17,447 nt of DNA from Actinomycetota bacterium. Its GTDB lineage: Bacteria > Actinomycetota > Actinomycetes > S36-B12 > UBA5976. The translations under genes and the position numbers were made by a program. The first letter of the stretch is position 1, and the number at the start of each line of letters is the position of its first letter. The stretch is taken from NCBI GenBank assembly GCA_017853815.1, contig JAFMIT010000024.1:1-17447 (forward strand), given 5' to 3'. Below are positions 1-6,539 of the stretch, in pieces. Below the pieces are notes generated by a model. That model did not search any database, was not told where the DNA came from, and worked only from the letters and a program-made list of their open reading frames with translations.

Positions 1-427
1 GAGGTTGAACTGAGCGAACCACACTCGAGACAGCGAGACTCACTGCAGTCATTGGCCGGACCAATTCTTCCCACATCACGATTAATCGTGGACTGTCGCC
101 ACGCGAAAGTCCCATCGGTCCTGCTCCCGAACTCAACGTGATGCGCAGCCGACCCGTCCGCTCCACCGACTGATCGGGCACGCTCTCGAGCACACTCCGA
201 ACCGCACCGACAATCACGTCTGCATCCGGACATGCAATTCCGACTGCCTCGGCTGAACGCACAAGCCGTGCGACGTGTCGACCGAGGAGTTGAGCTTGGC
301 GCCCGCGAGTCATCACCGTCTCAAACAAGGAGTCGCCCACAAGCAATCCGTGATCACGAACATCGACGTGAGCCAGGTCCTCCGGCACGATTTCGCCGCC
401 TTGAAGACCACCCATCCACACAATCAT
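1..427 (-). CDS. pabC: Class IV aminotransferase, probable aminodeoxychorismate lyase (PabC), 3' end outside window
   Basis: PLP enzyme that would release pyruvate from 4-amino-4-deoxychorismate to give p-aminobenzoate for folate. The first 142 residues are visible; the reading frame stays open to the window edge. Residues 25-37 (DHGLLVGDSLFET) are the class IV signature seen as DRGxxYGDGxFET in PabC, DAAT and branched-chain aminotransferases, followed by a helical HxxRL-type stretch (GRHVARLVRSAEAVGI). The PLP lysine should lie just beyond the visible part, so it cannot be checked. The ATG at 427 shares four bases (ATGA, 424-427) with the stop of pabB, so translation is probably coupled. Family membership is clear from sequence. 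PabC rather than another class IV aminotransferase is inferred from this pairing. Confidence 0.85.
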   Translation of the reverse strand, partial: MIVWMGGLQGGEIVPEDLAHVDVRDHGLLVGDSLFETVMTRGRQAQLLGRHVARLVRSAEAVGIACPDADVIVGAVRSVLESVPDQSVERTGRLRITLSSGAGPMGLSRGDSPRLIVMWEELVRPMTAVSLAVSSVVRSVQP

Positions 428-1449
428 CGGGAGCCCTCTCCACTGCGTGCAGCGACAGACAAAAGATGTCGCGCCTTCAACTCGGTCTCTTGCCACTCTT
501 GCTCAGGGTCGCTCCCCCACGTAATGCCAGCACCGGCTCCAAACCACAGGCGATTTTCGTTCTTCCAAAAAGTTCGAATGGCCACCGAAAGGTCAGCCGA
601 ATGAGTGTCGGCATCTACGACACCGAGCGCTCCACAGTAAATGTTGCGAGCAGACTCAACTTCAGCGATGAGGGATAGCGCCGATGACTTTGGAGCACCA
701 GTCACCGAACCTGGTGGAAAAGTGGCCGCGAAGATGTCAGACCAGGTAGCCCTAGCTTGCAAACGGCCTTCCACCCGAGAGACCAAGTGCTTTAGCCCCG
801 GATGATTCTCATGGGCAAGCAGATCGGGCACTGTCACGCTCGCCACGTCACAGACCTTTGAAAGATCGTTCCGAACGAGATCCACAATCATGATGTTCTC
901 GCTAACGTCCTTTTCAAGAAAATCTTCGGAAGGTGCCGCTGTGCCCTTGATGGGCGACGACGAAACAACCTGACCACGCCTTTGAAGGAACACTTCAGGT
1001 GACGCGCTCGCAATCTGAACTTCATCGAGACCGAACTTTCTCAGCTTCGGGTCGCTCACGCTCAGAAGTGATGACATCGGCGCAGGGTTGTACTGCTCAA
1101 GAAGTTTGTATAAACCGACTACATGGGAATTGTCAGCACGCCATTCTGCTGAAAGCAACCTGCACACGTTCACTTGATAAACATCACCGCGGGCGATTCG
1201 TTGTCGCGCAAGTTCGACTTGTGCCACGTAATCCGCCTCTGACGTGTGCGTCTGCCATTGATCCACCGCAGACCAACGTGCGAGGGGAACCTCAGCCTTG
1301 GTCCAGGTGTCGAATTTGAAGGCCAGCACTGGTCCTTCAAAGTAGCCACAGACAAACCATCGGCCCTTGCTATCTAGGCAGGACAAATCGTCGGTGACGT
1401 CAGAAAAATCTGTTCCGACGTATCCACCCATGGCTGCGATTCCGGACAC
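424..1449 (-). CDS. pabB: Aminodeoxychorismate synthase component I (PabB), short form
   Basis: Adds ammonia (normally delivered by a glutamine amidotransferase subunit not in this window) to chorismate, giving aminodeoxychorismate for folate. The 341 residues are almost entirely the chorismate-binding domain. Visible motifs are SASPEVF (148-154), SSPIKGT (164-170), IMIVDLVRNDL (186-196), FPPGSVTGAPK (244-254) and GAGAGITWGSDPEQEWQE near the C-terminus. The lysine in PIKGT is the PabB-type residue; anthranilate synthases have PIAGT, so TrpE is disfavoured. It is about 100 residues shorter than E. coli PabB (around 450), missing most of the N-terminal region, as in other short actinobacterial forms. 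The GTG at 1449 is preferred over an ATG at 1431 because TAGGGT lies exactly six bases upstream, a leaderless arrangement. Coupled to pabC by ATGA. Confidence 0.9.
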   Translation of the reverse strand: MSGIAAMGGYVGTDFSDVTDDLSCLDSKGRWFVCGYFEGPVLAFKFDTWTKAEVPLARWSAVDQWQTHTSEADYVAQVELARQRIARGDVYQVNVCRLLSAEWRADNSHVVGLYKLLEQYNPAPMSSLLSVSDPKLRKFGLDEVQIASASPEVFLQRRGQVVSSSPIKGTAAPSEDFLEKDVSENIMIVDLVRNDLSKVCDVASVTVPDLLAHENHPGLKHLVSRVEGRLQARATWSDIFAATFPPGSVTGAPKSSALSLIAEVESARNIYCGALGVVDADTHSADLSVAIRTFWKNENRLWFGAGAGITWGSDPEQEWQETELKARHLLSVAARSGEGSR

Positions 1450-1455
1450 GCCCTA

Positions 1456-1461
1456 ACCCTA
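1456..1461 (-). promoter_or_regulatory. Candidate -10 box of a leaderless pabB transcript
   Basis: On the minus strand TAGGGT (TANNNT) is followed by six bases and then the GTG of pabB. This spacing puts the transcription start at the start codon, as in actinobacterial leaderless genes. I see no convincing -35 element. Confidence 0.5.
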
Positions 1462-1500
1462 CGAACGATTTGGCTCTCACCCCACCCGAAGACCCCCCGT

Positions 1501-1529
1501 TTGGGAGTCCGCCGCTTATCGGGTAATCT
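1501..1529 (+). promoter_or_regulatory. Promoter of the Gly-Cys-Val tRNA operon
   Basis: TTGGGA (1501-1506) and TAATCT (1524-1529) are separated by exactly 17 bases. Transcription would start about 35-40 bases before tRNA-Gly. It lies in the 124-base gap between divergent pabB and the tRNAs, which holds no other gene. Confidence 0.55.
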
Positions 1530-1573
1530 CCCGCCCCGTGCTCAAGCGAGCTTTCGAGTTCGCCTGAAGACAT

Positions 1574-1646
1574 GCGGATGTAGCGCAGTTGGTAGCGCAT
1601 CACCTTGCCAAGGTGAATGTCGCGGGTTCGAGTCCCGTCATCCGCT
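1574..1646 (+). tRNA. tRNA-Gly (GCC)
   Basis: Full cloverleaf, 73 bases. Acceptor stem GCGGATG/CATCCGC, D stem GCGC/GCGC, anticodon stem TCACC/GGTGA with loop TTGCCAA (anticodon GCC at 1607-1609), and T arm with GTTCGAGTC. The discriminator is U and CCA is not encoded. First gene of a three-tRNA transcription unit. Confidence 0.97.
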
Positions 1647-1668
1647 CGGCGCAGGTCTGTGGCCTCGC

Positions 1669-1739
1669 GGTGGAGTGGCCGAGAGGCGAGGCAAGGGACT
1701 GCAAATCCCTGTACACGGGTTCAAATCCCGTCTCCACCT
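1669..1739 (+). tRNA. tRNA-Cys (GCA)
   Basis: Full cloverleaf, 71 bases. Acceptor stem GGTGGAG/CTCCACC, D stem GCC/GGC, anticodon stem AGGGA/TCCCT with loop CTGCAAA (anticodon GCA at 1701-1703), T stem ACGGG/CCCGT. The U discriminator is the known identity element for Cys. CCA is not encoded. It lies 22 bases after tRNA-Gly. Confidence 0.97.
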
Positions 1740-1758
1740 CTCAAGTTCAACTCAATAT

Positions 1759-1832
1759 GGTCGATTGGCGCAGTTGGTTAGCGCGCTTCCTTGACATGGA
1801 AGAGGTCACAGGTTCGAGTCCTGTATCGACCA
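1759..1832 (+). tRNA. tRNA-Val (GAC)
   Basis: Full cloverleaf, 74 bases. Acceptor stem GGTCGAT/ATCGACC, D stem GCGC/GCGC, anticodon stem CTTCC/GGAAG with loop TTGACAT (anticodon GAC at 1793-1795), T stem ACAGG/CCTGT, A discriminator, no encoded CCA. Last gene of the tRNA unit; the terminator starts two bases after it. Confidence 0.97.
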
Positions 1833-1834
1833 CT

Positions 1835-1860
1835 AAAGCCCCGAGACGTCGGGGCTTTTT
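1835..1860 (+). terminator. Intrinsic terminator of the tRNA operon (repeat copy 1)
   Basis: Ten-base-pair stem AAAGCCCCGA (1835-1844) / TCGGGGCTTT (1849-1858) with loop GACG, running into a T tract on the plus strand. The AAA before the stem gives a short U run on the minus strand too, so it may work in both directions. It belongs to the duplicated segment described under the direct repeats. Confidence 0.9.
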
Positions 1861-1911
1861 CATTTTGCAGGGCAGCTAACTCTGCAAACGCTCAAGCTGC
1901 CCTGTTCCTCG
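1838..1911. repeat. Direct repeat copy 1 (terminator plus MFS 3' end)
   Basis: Matches 5278-5351 at 70 of 74 positions without a gap, at a constant offset of 3440 bases. The first 62 bases differ only at 1887. The other three mismatches fall at 1900-1904, after which TTCCTCG matches again. Together the two copies bracket the ABC transporter genes. Confidence 0.93.
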
Positions 1912-1957
1912 CATGTGCAGAAACTCGCTCGAATACGACGAATCCGTGAATTGCGCC
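1875..1957 (-). pseudogene. 3' remnant of an MFS-type gene, left beside the tRNA terminator
   Basis: Read on the minus strand, the end of repeat copy 1 translates as MRGTGQLERLQS and a stop. The intact MFS protein at 5316-6539 ends LRGIRQLERLQS. The frame matches and both arginine-glycine codons are shared. Farther upstream the frame stays open to about 1957 but resembles nothing, and there is no start. I read it as a leftover tail of a duplicated MFS gene; it could instead simply be part of a recombination junction. Confidence 0.5.
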
Positions 1958-1969
1958 GGAGCAAATCAC

Positions 1970-4174
1970 CTAGGGCCGCCACTTTTGCGCCGAAGTATCC
2001 GCGAGGCTCGACGCCGTAACAGTCGCAAGGGCGGCGGCAGCGAGCACAACCACGGCCATGGAGAGAGCTAAGTCATCACCAAACTCAGGAGCGAGCCGCA
2101 GTGATATTGGCAGTCTGGTGAGAGACCATGAAAGCAGTGCGCCAGAAAGTCCGGAGACAACTATCGGCACGCCAATCGTGATGACGCTGACGGTGTGGCG
2201 CAGCCGCCAAGTGCCCCCCAGTGCCAATACTTGCGCGAGTCGCGTTGCTTGGTCTCGCGCTCGATCAACCAGCCCCAACAAGAGCACGGAGAGAAGCAGG
2301 ATTGCTCCCACCAATCCCTCGAATACCAGCCATTGCCCCTGGTGTGCGCTGGCCAGGGTAGAGCTCACAAACCCGTAAAGCGGCGATGACATTGGTGTGT
2401 TTGGGAGGCTGTGTCGTAGCACAGCCCCACGAACTTCTGCACTTGGAAGTGGAGTTTTCGAAAACAAAATCAATCGCTGGAAAGATCGACCATCACCGAG
2501 CGGCAGCTGCCGCACGCACGCGGAGGGAGCTACTGCTTCTACCCAGACATCCGAAGCCGCGAAATCGAGCAAACTGTTATCCGCAATCTGCGGAACGGAA
2601 CCACAGCTGACATCAAGAGATGTCAACACACGCGGGGTACCGAATAGCTTCGATGTGCCCTGCTGATCTACCTCAAGAATGGCTGCGTCCACGCCAATCG
2701 GGAGGTCGTCAAGGATCGCTTCTAGGTTCCCAACTCCTTTGCTGAAGTCCGCAACCACGAGATGACCAGCAGCTGCGTCAGCAATTCGAACAGCGGTTTG
2801 AGCCTGCGCGGAAAATGCGTTAAGCATGAAAAGAATTTGAAACAACATACCCGTGGCCACGACCATCAAAGTCGCCACGGGTGCCAGGCTTCGGCTGTTA
2901 ACGGCCAGCAGGCGACCCGCAAGAAATAGTGGGAATTTGTTGGTTCTTTTGCCGAGTCCCGAGAGCGCACGCCCGAATGCTGGCAACAACTCCCTCAGAG
3001 CCGAGGGCATCGTGGCGATTGCTGCGACGGACAGCAACATGAAAGTTGTCTGCCAGTTTCTTCCGACCGATGAATCTACAAAGTAGGGGACCCATAGCGC
3101 CGCTACGCAAACGGATACGAAAACACCGAAGCCGCGGAAGCGTGACCACATAGGTAGAGCCATCTTCTTCAGTCGCTTCGACCCGGCTTCTCCACGCCAT
3201 CCAGACGTTACTTGCAGCAAAGTCAACGTAACCGCTACGAAAGTGACAAACTGAATAGCGAGAAATGCCCACAGGTGTGCAGCGATAGCCATTCGCGGAA
3301 GCTCGTAGTCGACTAGCGGCAGGATTGTGCGACGCGTAAGCACCCAAAAGTTGATGGAAATCAAGAGTAGAAGGCTGAAAGTCAAGGCAACTTGATGCTC
3401 GCCGATTGCCGCAGCAAGTCGATGGCTTCGACTTGCACCGAGGGACTGCAGAAGCCGGTTTCGTTGAGCACGCGCGTCAGCATCAAACCTTCGTGTTGTC
3501 AATACGAGTGCGTATGAAGGCAGTAACACCAGTGCAAGCAAAGTGCCGAAAAAGATCGGGAACTGGAAGATGTACGCCGTTTCACCGTTCCAGGGAAGAC
3601 TCATTCCCCACCACTCGTGCGGGTACGCAGTGCCGAAGCCGACCGCGGGCATCAACGAAGACTCAGGTACAAGACCAGGTGAATAGCCAATGTAGGCAAA
3701 CCGTTCATCGGGGGAAGCCAAGCCTTCTTCCGAGATTTCGCCCGCGAACCGGCCGTACCTTGTTTTGATGCCTTCGCTCTCGCCATCACTTAACAATGCA
3801 GGAGACAAAAACACTTCGCCGGGTTGTGGCCAACGGTCCAGACCCAGCGGCGGCCGGATAGCTGGATTCAACACCTGCACCACCATCAACGCGTAGGACA
3901 AGTCGTCCGACAGGCGGTCACCGCGATACGCCACGCGGAAGTTGGGAGGCTGCTTGGAGCCTCCTTCTGAATAATATGAATCGGTTCGGGCATCGATAGT
4001 TTGAACCTTTTGCTGATACGCAATCATGCTCGTGTAACCAGCGGCCGCCGAAAATACGGCGGCAATCAATGAAACAGACACGCCAAACATTCGCGCTGAG
4101 CGCACAACAGAACCCGAAGAAAATCTGCTTCCAAGGACAAGCGCGCCCACTAGCCCTCGTATTCGGTCAGCCAT
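1970..4174 (-). CDS. ABC transporter permease, FtsX/MacB-like
   Basis: Membrane subunit of an ABC transporter paired with the ATPase encoded just upstream; substrate unknown. About 734 residues with some ten predicted membrane segments: one near residues 30-50, a roughly 150-residue external region, six segments between about 200 and 455, a second external region of about 160 residues, and three final segments. That is a doubled FtsX arrangement in one chain. The stretches LGASRSHR and LALGGTWRLR, just after membrane segments, look like the cytoplasmic coupling helices of this family. The ATG at 4174 overlaps the ATPase stop by eight bases; a GTG at 4186 would add four residues. Permeases of this type export lipids, lipoproteins or antimicrobial peptides, and nothing here selects among these. 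It lies inside the repeat-flanked segment. Confidence 0.85.
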   Translation of the reverse strand: MADRIRGLVGALVLGSRFSSGSVVRSARMFGVSVSLIAAVFSAAAGYTSMIAYQQKVQTIDARTDSYYSEGGSKQPPNFRVAYRGDRLSDDLSYALMVVQVLNPAIRPPLGLDRWPQPGEVFLSPALLSDGESEGIKTRYGRFAGEISEEGLASPDERFAYIGYSPGLVPESSLMPAVGFGTAYPHEWWGMSLPWNGETAYIFQFPIFFGTLLALVLLPSYALVLTTRRFDADARAQRNRLLQSLGASRSHRLAAAIGEHQVALTFSLLLLISINFWVLTRRTILPLVDYELPRMAIAAHLWAFLAIQFVTFVAVTLTLLQVTSGWRGEAGSKRLKKMALPMWSRFRGFGVFVSVCVAALWVPYFVDSSVGRNWQTTFMLLSVAAIATMPSALRELLPAFGRALSGLGKRTNKFPLFLAGRLLAVNSRSLAPVATLMVVATGMLFQILFMLNAFSAQAQTAVRIADAAAGHLVVADFSKGVGNLEAILDDLPIGVDAAILEVDQQGTSKLFGTPRVLTSLDVSCGSVPQIADNSLLDFAASDVWVEAVAPSACVRQLPLGDGRSFQRLILFSKTPLPSAEVRGAVLRHSLPNTPMSSPLYGFVSSTLASAHQGQWLVFEGLVGAILLLSVLLLGLVDRARDQATRLAQVLALGGTWRLRHTVSVITIGVPIVVSGLSGALLSWSLTRLPISLRLAPEFGDDLALSMAVVVLAAAALATVTASSLADTSAQKWRP

Positions 4175-4865
4175 GAACGAACGCACCGAGATCTAGCACT
4201 GCTGAGGCTCGATCCGCAATCGATGGATCGTGGGTGACCACAAGGAGCGCTGCGCCCGTTTTGTTGGGGATGCTAAACAATTCGTCTGCCACTTTGTCTC
4301 TGGTGCTGCTATCAAGTGCACCTGTCGGCTCGTCGGCGAGCAGGACTTTGGGTTGGCATACCAATGCCCGAGCGACGGCTACTCGTTGTCTTTCACCACC
4401 CGACAACGTAACGGTGTCCACAGAGTGCAATCCAGAGTGAATTCCCACTAGAGCTAAACTTCGTGCGGCAGCAGCCAAGGAAATTGCGGATTTCTGGCCA
4501 GCCAACATCAGTGGCACCGCGACATTTTCCAACGGCGATAACTCAGGCAAGAGTTCGCCGTCCTGAAAGACCATTCCCATCTTCTGTTGCCGCAGCAGCG
4601 TACGTTTGCGCTGTCCCAGCTCGGACGTGTCTACACCATCAATCAATACCTGACCCGAAGTGGCCGTTAACAGCCCCATACACAGCATTAGCACTGTGGA
4701 CTTGCCCGATCCGCTCGGCCCAATAACGGCCAAACTGCTGCCAGCTGGAACTTCAAAGCTAAGTGAAGAAAATAGATGGCGACTGGGCACTCCGCTCGAG
4801 TTTTCATACCCGAAAGAGACGTCTCTCATCTCAAGAGGAGACGCGCCAGTTGCGAGTTCAGTCAT
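4167..4865 (-). CDS. ABC transporter ATP-binding protein (LolD/MacB type)
   Basis: Powers the permease encoded downstream. The 232 residues contain Walker A GPSGSGKS (49-56), Q-loop glutamine 101, signature LSGGERQR (154-161), Walker B VLLADEP (174-180) followed by TGALD, and the switch histidine in VVTHD (212). TGALD and the pairing with an FtsX-type permease are typical of the LolD/MacB/FtsE group. I chose the ATG at 4865 because the protein then begins like its family; a GTG at 4934 would add 23 residues that look unrelated. No clear Shine-Dalgarno sequence precedes either start. The 3' end overlaps the permease start, so the two are surely one operon. The substrate is not evident. Confidence 0.9.
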   Translation of the reverse strand: MTELATGASPLEMRDVSFGYENSSGVPSRHLFSSLSFEVPAGSSLAVIGPSGSGKSTVLMLCMGLLTATSGQVLIDGVDTSELGQRKRTLLRQQKMGMVFQDGELLPELSPLENVAVPLMLAGQKSAISLAAAARSLALVGIHSGLHSVDTVTLSGGERQRVAVARALVCQPKVLLADEPTGALDSSTRDKVADELFSIPNKTGAALLVVTHDPSIADRASAVLDLGAFVHG

Positions 4866-5013
4866 GATCGAACATCGGCTCTGGTAGAAAACGGAGCGGT
4901 CGTCGCCAATCGGTTCGCCAACACAGAGAATCACTCAAGTGGTTCATTGACTGTGGGCGAGGTGGGAAACAACAGGTCGCTAACTTCAGACAGTGATTGC
5001 TGTTTGGGTTTGT

Positions 5014-5033
5014 CAGTGAACTGGCCTTCACTG
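5014..5033. promoter_or_regulatory. Inverted repeat upstream of the ABC operon
   Basis: CAGTGAA and TTCACTG, perfect seven-base arms around six bases, about 150 bases before the ATPase ATG. Possible regulator site; the right-arm word occurs again at 5206-5212. Confidence 0.35.
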
Positions 5034-5072
5034 CTGAGCCATAGGTAAACGTCCAACTAGACCTTGGCGAAT

Positions 5073-5087
5073 TGATTTCAGAAATCA
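5073..5087. promoter_or_regulatory. Candidate operator TGATTTC-A-GAAATCA
   Basis: Perfect seven-base arms around one central base, in a 410-base spacer whose only downstream genes are the ABC pair. The flanks (AATT on the left, ACAATT on the right) nearly extend the symmetry. Such short odd palindromes are typical of dimeric repressor sites. No regulator gene is nearby. Confidence 0.4.
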
Positions 5088-5277
5088 CAATTGATCGTAG
5101 CGCCAAAGACCGCGACGTAATCATTTCCCTCGTTTCCCCGTTTGTGTCGAAACCCTTTCAGAATCGCAGTAGGTTGTCAACCATCATTCCACATCTACTA
5201 AGACTTTCACTGACTTAAAGCTTCTCGTGGACATGATAGAAGTAAGTTATGAACACGGGCTAAAATCACCCACCAAC

Positions 5278-5300
5278 GCCCCGAGACGTCGGGGCTTTTT
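5278..5300 (+). terminator. Duplicated terminator hairpin (repeat copy 2)
   Basis: Stem GCCCCGA/TCGGGGC with loop GACG and a T tract on the plus strand. No plus-strand gene precedes it, so it seems to have been copied from the tRNA operon. Read from the MFS side the hairpin is followed by GTTGG, with no U run, so it is a weaker terminator for that gene. Confidence 0.75.
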
Positions 5301-5351
5301 CATTTTGCAGGGCAGCTAACTCTGCAGACGCTCAAGCTGGCGTATTCCTCG
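5278..5351. repeat. Direct repeat copy 2 (terminator plus MFS 3' end)
   Basis: Counterpart of 1838-1911. This copy contains the true end of the MFS gene (stop at 5316) and a terminator hairpin. The four mismatches are at 5327, 5340, 5342 and 5344. Confidence 0.93.
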
Positions 5352-6539
5352 AAGACCAAACAGAAGAAGCCCACATACCAAGTTAATGGCAGCAACCGTG
5401 AGCAATATCTGGGAAGCCGGTAAAGCAGATGCCAAATGGCCCATTAACCAAAAGCCTGCAGGAGCAAGCGCCAGAGAACCTAGCCAGTCGTAGGAACTAA
5501 CACGTGACTGAGCTTGGTCGGGCACATGAGCGGCTAGCGCAACAAACCAAAGATTGTCTCCCATTGGGAGTGTGGCGCCCCAAACAATGGCAGGTAACAG
5601 CAGCCATGCGACCTGCACGTTTGGAATCGCCAACACAACAATGAACGGCAAAGTGAAAAGACACAACGTCACCGCTGCGCGCATCGGAAACTTGGGCTTC
5701 CACTTCAGGAGAATAAAGCCCGATATAAAGGTGCCAGCGCTCTGCGCGGAGAGAAGAAAAGCCCAACCGGCCGCACCGCCCAGAGAATCGCGAGCGATGA
5801 GCGGTCCGAGGATTTGGAGTACGGGAAGCGCTGTCGCTTGGAAAACGCAGGCAAAGAGGATGTAGCCCCAAATCCATGATCGAGACGCCACTTCCTTCCA
5901 ACCTTCAATCAGATCGGATTTGATCGAGTTCTTGAACTCAAGTGGTGTAAAGCCGACCCTGACCCTCGAGAGAATCCAGGCACTCACGAAGAAACTCGCG
6001 GCATCCAGTGCCAAGGCGATTCCAGCATTTGAAATCGCAATGATGACTCCGGCGATAGCTGGGCCAACGATGCGAATCGAACTCCCTGATATGCCGAGAA
6101 GGGAACGTGCTTCCTGGACTCGACTCGCTCCAACGAAGTCGCGGATGGCGCCACTCGAAGCTGGATTGAAAAATGCATCAGCAGCTCCAACTAGGAACTG
6201 AAGTGCAGCTAGATGGATGATTTCTGCTCTACCAGTAACAAGGAGGAAAGCAGAAACTGCTTGTGCTCCGCCCATCACCACATCGCTGCCAACGAGAATC
6301 AGGCGACGCTCAAATCGATCCCCGACGACTCCCCCAAATAAAAGCAGTAAAAGTTGAGGCAAAAGGCCCGCACCCAGAACGAAGCCGACGTCGGCTCCTG
6401 TGCCTTCAAGGCCGAGAATGCCAAAAGTTAACGCGAGCGGAGTCAGCGATGAGCCCAATTTTGAGATCGAACGACCAATGAAGAAGTGCCGAAATGGTTT
6501 CTCTCGTAATACTTCGAGACTCGAGGCAAGGGTGCTCAT
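5316..6539 (-). CDS. MFS transporter, EntS-like exporter family
   Basis: Integral membrane protein of 407 residues with about 12 hydrophobic segments, probably a drug or metabolite exporter driven by the proton gradient. Residues 69-79 (GGVVGDRFERR) are the loop 2-3 motif of MFS proteins. The opening (REKPFRHFFIGRSISKLGSSLTPLAL) and the LVGAADAFFNPASSGAIRDFVG stretch resemble EntS-like permeases annotated in actinobacteria. The length is normal and the gene looks intact. Its ATG at 6539 overlaps the zapE stop as ATGA (6536-6539), so the two are probably co-translated. Its last eight codons occur a second time at 1875-1899. The substrate cannot be deduced. Confidence 0.88.
   Translation of the reverse strand: MSTLASSLEVLREKPFRHFFIGRSISKLGSSLTPLALTFGILGLEGTGADVGFVLGAGLLPQLLLLLFGGVVGDRFERRLILVGSDVVMGGAQAVSAFLLVTGRAEIIHLAALQFLVGAADAFFNPASSGAIRDFVGASRVQEARSLLGISGSSIRIVGPAIAGVIIAISNAGIALALDAASFFVSAWILSRVRVGFTPLEFKNSIKSDLIEGWKEVASRSWIWGYILFACVFQATALPVLQILGPLIARDSLGGAAGWAFLLSAQSAGTFISGFILLKWKPKFPMRAAVTLCLFTLPFIVVLAIPNVQVAWLLLPAIVWGATLPMGDNLWFVALAAHVPDQAQSRVSSYDWLGSLALAPAGFWLMGHLASALPASQILLTVAAINLVCGLLLFGLRGIRQLERLQS

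Larger units (their letters stand above)
4866..5277. other. 410-base spacer upstream of the ABC operon, no gene seen
   Basis: Rather AT-rich compared with the neighbouring genes. An open frame on the minus strand (4858-5124) would overlap the ATPase start and encodes nothing family-like, so I do not call it. The spacer holds two inverted repeats (5014-5033 and 5073-5087), a nine-base word TTCACTGAC at 5206-5214 that recurs inverted at 5012-5020, and a short tRNA-3'-end-like stretch at 5266-5280. No confident -35/-10 pair was found, although the ABC promoter should be here. Confidence 0.6.

Noticed and set aside
424..1449. Anthranilate synthase component I (TrpE)
   Set aside because: The PIKGT lysine and the coupling to a class IV aminotransferase favour PabB.
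1501..1879. Plus-strand open frames over the tRNA cluster
   Set aside because: They translate tRNA cloverleaves and the terminator; no coding signal.
4858..5124. 88-codon minus-strand frame upstream of the ABC ATPase
   Set aside because: It overlaps the ATPase start, has a random composition and runs through both inverted repeats. More likely a regulatory spacer.
1838..5351. Insertion sequence or integrative element around the ABC genes
   Set aside because: No transposase, integrase, relaxase or terminal inverted repeats are seen, and the repeats are direct and contain host sequence. I call it a repeat-flanked segment only.
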